In this document: positions 58,634-64,000 of the stretch, one piece after another
Layout of the letters: each line of letters begins with the position of its first letter
Numbering within the stretch: position 1 is the first letter of the stretch
From: Mesorhizobium waimense
GTDB taxonomy: Bacteria; Pseudomonadota; Alphaproteobacteria; Rhizobiales; Rhizobiaceae
Assembly: GCF_003601975.1 (NCBI RefSeq)
Contig: NZ_QZWZ01000009.1
Span: 124,001-188,000 of the forward strand
Length of the DNA stretch: 64,000 nt
Reading direction: 5' to 3'
The notes under the pieces: generated by a model
The model's database searches: none
What the model saw: only the letters and a program-made list of their open reading frames with translations
Told to the model about the DNA's origin: nothing
Program-made: the position numbers and the translations under genes

Positions 58634-59023
58634 ATGCTTCGAGCCGTTTCGTCCGCCGTTGTCCTTTTCCTCGCCGGCGTTCTTGCCGCGCATGCCGACG
58701 GCGACGCGGCACTCGGTAAGAAAGTCTTCAACCGATGCATCGCCTGCCACGAGGCAGCGACCGACCGCGACAAGGTCGGCCCGCATCTGCTGGGCGTCGT
58801 TGGCCGTACGGCCGGAACGGCCGAAAGCTTCCTTGGCCATTATTCGCAGGCTATGAAGGATGCCGGCGCCGCCGGCTTGGTCTGGGACGAGGCGAACCTT
58901 GCTGTCTATCTGCACGCCCCGAAGCTGAAGGTTCCCGGCAACAAGATGGCTTTTGCCGGACTGAGCAACGACACCGACATCGCCAATGTCATCGCCTATC
59001 TGAAGGCCGACCCCAAGCCCTGA
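58634..59023 (+). CDS. Class I cytochrome c (c2/c550-like)
   Basis: A 129-residue periplasmic haem protein with a signal peptide (AVVLFLAGVLAAHA). The haem motif is CIACHE, followed by GPHLLGVVGRTAG and the methionine ligand region KVPGNKMAFAG. It is suited to carry electrons from the bc1 complex (petABC at 21.5-24.3 kb) to oxidases. ATG 58634 is at the signal peptide start. Confidence 0.92.
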   Translation: MLRAVSSAVVLFLAGVLAAHADGDAALGKKVFNRCIACHEAATDRDKVGPHLLGVVGRTAGTAESFLGHYSQAMKDAGAAGLVWDEANLAVYLHAPKLKVPGNKMAFAGLSNDTDIANVIAYLKADPKP

Positions 59024-59343
59024 ACCCTGCCGGCGGCCAGTCCGGCTTTGGCGTCGGTCCAGCACGCCCGCTGATCGGTTGCGGACATTTGCCCAATATC
59101 GGGGCAGCCGTCGCGGCGAAAATCGAACGCTTTGTTGCCGCCGGGACCGTCCAAAAGTCAGGCGGCAGGTGAACTGAGCCCGGTCGGCCGGGTAGTCAAC
59201 CCATGAGAATGGTTCGTTTATCTTTCAAGGGAGGAGCGAAACCTTTTGTTTTCGCAGCTCCTCTTGTCTTGCGTCTTTCAATCCCCGGATGCTCCACATA
59301 TATTCGCGCCGACACGAAACCGATGCCGATGCGGGAGGCCCCT
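59024..59343. other. Leader region of the coiled-coil/AAA operon
   Basis: 320 bp without a supported gene, the promoter and leader of the operon starting at 59344. It contains the hairpin at 59231-59263. An in-frame extension from ATG 59203 would read through it, but gives a non-homologous, hydrophobic then polar sequence and lacks a good ribosome-binding site. Confidence 0.5.
59231..59263 (+). promoter_or_regulatory. Hairpin in the operon leader
   Basis: GAGGAGCGAAA (59231-59241) pairs with TTTC-GCA-GCTCCTC (59250-59263), an 11-bp stem with a 3-nt bulge and a T-rich loop. It stands about 80 bp before the coiled-coil gene start. It could be a terminator of the upstream cytochrome gene or part of a leader RNA structure. 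Confidence 0.55.
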
Positions 59344-60432
59344 ATGGCGACATTGCAGAATTTCGATGCCGAAATTGCCAAGACCAAGCAGGTCGTGCAG
59401 GACATGCGCTCCAAGATCGAGCAGTCCGGCACCGTGCTCGACACGCTGGCCCAGGCCGACAAGAAGATCGGCGACGCCAATTTCGAGATCGAGAACGCCC
59501 GCATCGAGGATGTGCTGAAGCAGCAGAAGGTGATGGAAGGCAACATCGCCGACCTGATCATCGGGCTGGAGGACGCCACCAACGTCTTCGGCGCCGAATT
59601 CGAGAGCATGAAGAACTATACCGGCTGGGAAAACTTCGTCGGCATGTTCTCCAAGCAGCGTCAGCAGCGCATGCGCACCGACCGCGTCCGCAACATGTCG
59701 CTGGCCGGCAATCTGCAGGAACTGCTGGCCAAGTCCGACACCATTGTCGGCATCCTCAAGGCGCAGAAAGAGGTTCTCGACCAGCGCTACAAGACCTCCG
59801 AGGCCAGCCTGTCGCAGGTCATCGAGCGCCGCAAGACCACCATGACAAACCTCGAAGCGGTGCAGAAACGCATCGAGGAGCTCAACCCGATGCTGCTCGA
59901 CATCGAGAACAGGATTGCCGCCTCGACCAGCCAGAAGGAGCGCACGCAGCTTGAAGGCGAGCGCTCGAAATTGGCCACCGAATACAATGAGAAGCAGGCC
60001 AAGGAGCAGGAATTGCTGGCCGAAAGCCAGACGCTGGAGCGCTACACCTCGATGTTCCAGACCTTCGTCGATTCGCTCAACAACCAGATCGCCGCGCAGT
60101 CGACGCTGATCAACAAGCTGACGATCGATACCGAGCAGCGCATCGTGCTCTACAAGGCCCTGGAAGACTCGCTCAAGACCGCCGCCCAGCAGGACGTCGC
60201 CCACAAGATCAATACGTTGGGCAGCCAGGTCGACAACACCGCCGAGGAGACCATGGCCGGCATCGGCGCCGCCTCGCAAAAGCACATTGGCGATCTCCTT
60301 GAAATGCACGAGAAGAACATGGTGGCCACCGCCGACATCCAGCGCCGCAAGAAGCTCGCCGACGATGCCTTTGCCCGCCGCTTCGACGAGGTGATGAAGA
60401 AGCACAATTCGGCCAATTACGTGCAGTCGTAA
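59344..60432 (+). CDS. Coiled-coil protein, first gene of an undescribed operon
   Basis: A 362-residue soluble protein without signal peptide or membrane helix. It is almost wholly helical, with long heptad runs (about 10-75, 135-260, 290-355); segments such as MRSKIEQSGTVLDTLAQADK and ELNPMLLDIENRIAAS are typical. A faint similarity to TelA-type toxic-anion proteins is suspected from the layout, but it is not a clear family match. GGAGG seven bases before ATG 59344. It heads a tight set with an unknown protein, an AAA+ ATPase and a further gene, so it may be a structural or adaptor part of a complex. Confidence 0.8.
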   Translation: MATLQNFDAEIAKTKQVVQDMRSKIEQSGTVLDTLAQADKKIGDANFEIENARIEDVLKQQKVMEGNIADLIIGLEDATNVFGAEFESMKNYTGWENFVGMFSKQRQQRMRTDRVRNMSLAGNLQELLAKSDTIVGILKAQKEVLDQRYKTSEASLSQVIERRKTTMTNLEAVQKRIEELNPMLLDIENRIAASTSQKERTQLEGERSKLATEYNEKQAKEQELLAESQTLERYTSMFQTFVDSLNNQIAAQSTLINKLTIDTEQRIVLYKALEDSLKTAAQQDVAHKINTLGSQVDNTAEETMAGIGAASQKHIGDLLEMHEKNMVATADIQRRKKLADDAFARRFDEVMKKHNSANYVQS

Positions 60433-60467
60433 TTGCCGCACACGTACTGCTCCATAAGGTTGACGGC

Positions 60468-61613
60468 ATGACCCCCGAAAACGAGGCGGCGGCACGCTAT
60501 TTCTCCGCCATCACGGCGGCGCTGAGCGGGCTGGAAGTGTTCATGCGCGACGACCGCTCGCCGCTCTACCGGCACGGTATCGTCGCCAAGATCGTCGCCG
60601 AATACATTGCCCGGCTGGACAAGTCGTTTTCCTGCTGGCGCAACCGTCTCGGCTTCATGGAGACGTTCCGCATCTCGCGCGCCGACAGCGGCTATCCGGT
60701 GTTCCAGAACCTGCTGGAACTGGAGAACGACCGCCGCCAGGCCGATACGCGCCTTGCCAGCATCCCGCGGGCCGGCGAATTGCGCGAGGAGATGGCCGAC
60801 TTCATCCTGCGCCACAAGGAATTCCCGGAGGCGCTGCAGAAGTCGATGGCCGAGCGGCTCTATCTGGAGGACGTCAAGAGCGGATCGACCTTCGGCCCGT
60901 TCACGCTGGCGCAGACGGCAAAGGTCTCCGTCAACCCGAAGACGCTGCGGCCCTACTATCTGGTTCATTGGGCCAGTTTCGACGGCAGCGCCAATCTGCC
61001 GCTGATCTACATGGCTACCGTGGAGGACTCTTCCGAAGACATGATCCGGCAGCTCGTCGACAGCGGTGGCAAGCTGAATGAAAGGGTCGATATTCCGCTG
61101 CCGGTGGACGGCCTGCTCAATCCCGAACTCGCCCATCGCTTCGACGATTTCACCGAGAAGAATTCGGCTTACACGCTGTCGCCGGCGACCATCGCGGTCA
61201 ACATGGACAAGGATTTCGAGCCGCTGCATCCAAAGCAGTTGCGCCGCGTCGTGCTCGGCCCGTTCTATTCGGCGGGGATCACCGACAACAACACGACGGT
61301 CACGGAAGTGCTGGCCAAGGTGCGCAAGCCCGAAAACGCCTGGCTGCTGACCTGGACCATCCAGGAGGTCTATTCGAAAGCCGAAAAGCCCGGCCGCAAG
61401 GGGCTGTTCTCGAGCGAGAAGACGACGCAGGAATTCTTCATCAACACCGATGACCTGGAGGCCGCACGCCAGGGCGTGTCGAGCTACGAGAATCATGCGC
61501 TGATCCCGCACGAGGCCTATCAGGCGCTCTATGCCGCCGGCGAGGCGCAGAAGATCTTTTCCGGCTACAAGGTCCACATCCTGTCGAAGGGACAGGTGAT
61601 CAGTGATGTGTGA
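60468..61613 (+). CDS. Unknown soluble protein, second gene of the operon
   Basis: A 381-residue protein of no recognised family. No signal peptide, membrane helix or coiled coil. The first 120 residues look helical and charged; the middle and C-terminal parts look alpha/beta, with YLVHWASFDGSANLPLIYMA and LLTWTIQEVYSKAEKPGRK as notable stretches. It starts 35 bp after the coiled-coil gene and ends 24 bp before the AAA gene, so it belongs to the operon. Confidence 0.8.
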   Translation: MTPENEAAARYFSAITAALSGLEVFMRDDRSPLYRHGIVAKIVAEYIARLDKSFSCWRNRLGFMETFRISRADSGYPVFQNLLELENDRRQADTRLASIPRAGELREEMADFILRHKEFPEALQKSMAERLYLEDVKSGSTFGPFTLAQTAKVSVNPKTLRPYYLVHWASFDGSANLPLIYMATVEDSSEDMIRQLVDSGGKLNERVDIPLPVDGLLNPELAHRFDDFTEKNSAYTLSPATIAVNMDKDFEPLHPKQLRRVVLGPFYSAGITDNNTTVTEVLAKVRKPENAWLLTWTIQEVYSKAEKPGRKGLFSSEKTTQEFFINTDDLEAARQGVSSYENHALIPHEAYQALYAAGEAQKIFSGYKVHILSKGQVISDV

Positions 61614-61637
61614 CCGTCAACCCGCGGAGCATCCTTC

Positions 61638-63548
61638 ATGGACACCGGCCTGACCACGATTTCGGAAGCTGCAATCGAAAAGCATCGAGCCACGGCGCAG
61701 GGCTTCATTACCCGTATCGTCGTGCTGGAGGATCCCTCGCGCGAATCCGGCACAGCGCTTGCCGGCACCAACCGCCGCTTCGTCTCGACCGTCTCGGTCG
61801 GCTCGGTGCGCCGCACGCGCGAGGTCGAGCTGTCGAAAACTGTCGCCGCCATCCATCCCGACGACCAGTTGATGACCATCCAGCAGCACACGCTTTTGTT
61901 TCGCGCCCGGCGCGGGCTGGCGATCGCGCTGGCCATATCGGATGTCTTTGCCGAAGGCTCGGACCTCGAAAGCCTGCAGGCCAAGAACGCCCGCGCCCCG
62001 CTCGAGGGCGACGAGGCCGCCACCTTCAAGAAACTCCTGTCGGCCTCGGCCTATATCTCCGCCTTCAGCCTCGCCTCCTATCTGTTCCAGCTGATCGACA
62101 GTGACGGCGAGGCGCCGAACGATATTGCCGAACCGGATTTCCTGTTCGACACGCAGCAGGATGCGGTAAAGTCGATCGTCGCCGGTCTCGACAAGGCGAT
62201 TGCGGGCTCGAAGGACGATGCCGATCTGACGACCCGGGCGCGCGCCTTTGCCCGTGTCGCCATCGACGGACTGCTGGTGCGCAAAGGCCGTTTCGACGGC
62301 ATCGGTCCGTTCGAGAACGCCCACATCCGCATCGACGTCGACGACTTCACCCTCGACGGCTTCGATGTCGCGCCCGGCAAGCGCTCCAAGCCGCTGGTGA
62401 TGACCTTCAAGAAGCCGGAAGAGGTCGTCGGCAACCACATCGCCAAATACCAGTCGGTCAAGCTCGCCAAGATGCTGATGGCCTATGATTTCGAGCGCGA
62501 GATGAACCCGTTCGTCGAGCTCGGCGGCTTCCTTTTCACCTTCATCGGCGACGGCGCGCCGGGCACCGGCAAGACGACGCTGATCCAGATGATCGCTGGT
62601 CTCGTCAACAATTACTGCCAGGTCGCCGGCTATCCGTTCGCTTATGAGAATTTCGGCGTCGACCAGATTTCATCCTACCAGGGCAAATCCGGTCAGAACT
62701 GCCGGCAGTTCATCAACAACGTGCTCAATCCGCGCGTCATCGGCTTCGGCACCGTCGACGACATCGACCAGGTGGCGGCGCGCCGTTCCGACGACCGCGC
62801 CTCGGCCGGCCAGCAGGAGATCACCGGCGTCCTGATGGACGCCTTCGCCGGTGCCGGCACCGTGGTGCGCGGCAACTGCTCCTTCGGCATGTTCTCCAAC
62901 TACCCCGAAAATGTCGACGACGCGCTGCGCCAGCGCGCCGGCGCCCGCTGGCTGGTCGACGGGCCGCAGAGCCGCGACGACTACATCGACATCTTCGTCC
63001 TGCTCGCTGGCAAGAACCACAAGATCCCGCTTGGCGACCACAAGCTTTATGCCGCGCAGGAGATCCAGCGCGCGGTAACGGAAGCCTATGAGGAGCATGA
63101 AAAGCCGCAGGAAGACGGGCTGATGAAGGTCTACGAGCGCTACATGAAGGGAAGCGGCGCGCCGAAGTCGCTGGCCGACATCGGCACCTATCTGCACATG
63201 ATCAAGGACGCCGAGCCGCGCTTCACCGGCCGCGCCATCAAGAACGTCACCGACGCCATCAAGATGCGCGCCATGGACATCGAGCTTCCCGACGAGTGGT
63301 TCGAAAAGCCGGAAGCCTTCATGCACAAGGGCTACGATGAGAAGAAGGCGATGATCGAGGAACTGCGCGGACCGTTCTCGATGGACATGGTCATGCAGGA
63401 GATCAACCGCTATGCCGACTCGGAATTCCGCTACTCCGACAAGTCCGACGATGCGGCAGTGACCAAGATGATCCGCGACACAAGGCTGCGCGACCGCGCC
63501 GTGCGCGAAATCGAGGAGATGAAGGCCAAGGGAAATTGGAATGCGTAA
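61638..63548 (+). CDS. AAA+ ATPase, third gene of the operon
   Basis: A 636-residue protein with an N-terminal domain (about 1-280) of no recognised family and a classical AAA core. Walker A is GDGAPGTGKTT (304-314, K312). Walker B is VIGFGTVDDID (367-377), with DD in place of the usual DE. Sensor 1 is FSNYPENVDDALRQRAGAR (N421), with candidate arginine fingers R431, R433 and R437. The C-terminal 200 residues are helical and highly charged. The energy source of the operon's machine, with unknown substrate. Confidence 0.88.
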   Translation: MDTGLTTISEAAIEKHRATAQGFITRIVVLEDPSRESGTALAGTNRRFVSTVSVGSVRRTREVELSKTVAAIHPDDQLMTIQQHTLLFRARRGLAIALAISDVFAEGSDLESLQAKNARAPLEGDEAATFKKLLSASAYISAFSLASYLFQLIDSDGEAPNDIAEPDFLFDTQQDAVKSIVAGLDKAIAGSKDDADLTTRARAFARVAIDGLLVRKGRFDGIGPFENAHIRIDVDDFTLDGFDVAPGKRSKPLVMTFKKPEEVVGNHIAKYQSVKLAKMLMAYDFEREMNPFVELGGFLFTFIGDGAPGTGKTTLIQMIAGLVNNYCQVAGYPFAYENFGVDQISSYQGKSGQNCRQFINNVLNPRVIGFGTVDDIDQVAARRSDDRASAGQQEITGVLMDAFAGAGTVVRGNCSFGMFSNYPENVDDALRQRAGARWLVDGPQSRDDYIDIFVLLAGKNHKIPLGDHKLYAAQEIQRAVTEAYEEHEKPQEDGLMKVYERYMKGSGAPKSLADIGTYLHMIKDAEPRFTGRAIKNVTDAIKMRAMDIELPDEWFEKPEAFMHKGYDEKKAMIEELRGPFSMDMVMQEINRYADSEFRYSDKSDDAAVTKMIRDTRLRDRAVREIEEMKAKGNWNA

Positions 63549-63557
63549 GGGCGTGCA

Positions 63558-64000
63558 ATGAAACCCGCCAAGAAACCCGATCTGCTGCGCGACAACGAGC
63601 TGATTTACGGACGGCTGCTGACGGTTGACGAGCCGCATCTTATCCAGCGCTACAACAAGGCGCTTGCCGCCTTCGGGCTGAACCCGACCAAGCTGGAGAG
63701 TTTCCAGATCGACCGCACCGGCTTTTCGCCTGAGGTCGCCGACGAATGCCGCGATTACGACTATCTCGATCCCAACGAGGTCAACCGTCGCTTCATCATC
63801 CTGACGCCGTCGCAGATCGACTTGCCGGTGGTCCACACCGCCTTCTCCAACACCTCGCAACTGATGTTCGAGTTCATGTCGAAGAACCAGCGCGCCATCG
63901 ACGCGCTGACCATCAAGGACGTCATCTACGGCGAGATCGAGGATTCAGTTCCCAAGGTCAACGACATCGAGGACCTGCTGTCGATCAACCAGGTCGAGTT
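63558..64000 (+). CDS. Unknown protein (5' part), fourth gene of the operon
   Basis: First 147 codons of a protein that continues beyond the window. It begins MKPAKKPDLLRDNELIYGRL with the segment SFQIDRTGFSPEVADECRDY. A family assignment of the DUF6638 kind is suspected from memory but not proven. Start 9 bp after the AAA stop, same strand; no signal peptide. Part of the same operon. Confidence 0.75.
   Translation, partial: MKPAKKPDLLRDNELIYGRLLTVDEPHLIQRYNKALAAFGLNPTKLESFQIDRTGFSPEVADECRDYDYLDPNEVNRRFIILTPSQIDLPVVHTAFSNTSQLMFEFMSKNQRAIDALTIKDVIYGEIEDSVPKVNDIEDLLSINQVE

Noticed and set aside
59203..59343. Longer N-terminus for the coiled-coil protein
   Set aside because: The extra 47 residues are unlike the rest and include the leader hairpin; a good ribosome-binding site precedes ATG 59344.
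59344..60432. Firm assignment of the coiled-coil protein to TelA (toxic anion resistance)
   Set aside because: Only the helical layout is similar; no clear motif supports it, so it is left unnamed.

Overview
The window is GC-rich, densely packed bacterial chromosome. Gene content points to the alphaproteobacterial order Hyphomicrobiales, most likely Mesorhizobium or a close relative. The evidence is a choline ABC system of choXWV type, a petABC operon, DUF1344 and DUF1285 proteins, a ClpS2-like adaptor, many OmpR/EnvZ-type regulators, TTG/GTG starts and the short palindromic intergenic repeats common in rhizobia. This is judged from protein resemblance only. No rRNA, tRNA, CRISPR, phage or insertion sequence was recognised, so this looks like core chromosome.

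Layout. 1-6.4 kb: start of ilvE, divergent from a MarR regulator, a response regulator and a histidine kinase (PetP/PetR-like), a glycosyltransferase, a CsaA-like tRNA-binding protein, a YbjN protein, UbiK and an orphan BrnA-like antitoxin. 6.5-11.1 kb: a co-directional run lgt, MidA-type methyltransferase, pgeF, a creatinase-like M24 protein and a lipoprotein. 11.3-19.4 kb: prs, an AraC/MFS divergent pair, rplY-pth-ychF, a CorA transporter and two coupled MaoC proteins. 19.4-24.9 kb: apt, lldD, petABC (cytochrome bc1) and a cupin. 25-29.7 kb: a pair of half-size ABC exporters beside a GNAT remnant and a small conserved protein. 30-36 kb: trmL, soxR with its operator, hemF, DUF1344, DUF1059, and the cca/NUDIX/DUF1285 operon. 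36-42.9 kb: a MoxR ATPase, DUF58, DUF4159 and VWA-like membrane protein operon. 42.9-48.1 kb: clpS, small exported proteins, a second two-component pair, a YCII protein and an alpha/beta hydrolase. 48.1-54.1 kb: a PLP decarboxylase, cysteine synthase, a BTAD/TPR regulator and a persulfide dioxygenase-rhodanese fusion. 54.3-57.7 kb: choXWV. 57.9-59 kb: thymidine kinase and a cytochrome c.

The last 4.7 kb (59.3-64 kb) holds a tightly spaced, poorly described operon: a soluble coiled-coil protein, a protein of no recognisable family, an AAA+ ATPase with an unusual Walker B, and the start of a fourth gene that runs off the window. It is the best candidate here for an undescribed multi-protein machine. 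Other points of interest are a SoxR promoter that fires away from soxR into DNA antisense to trmL, a 20-bp tandem duplication that copies a start codon, an M24 protein without metal ligands, and a terminator-like hairpin between choX and choW.
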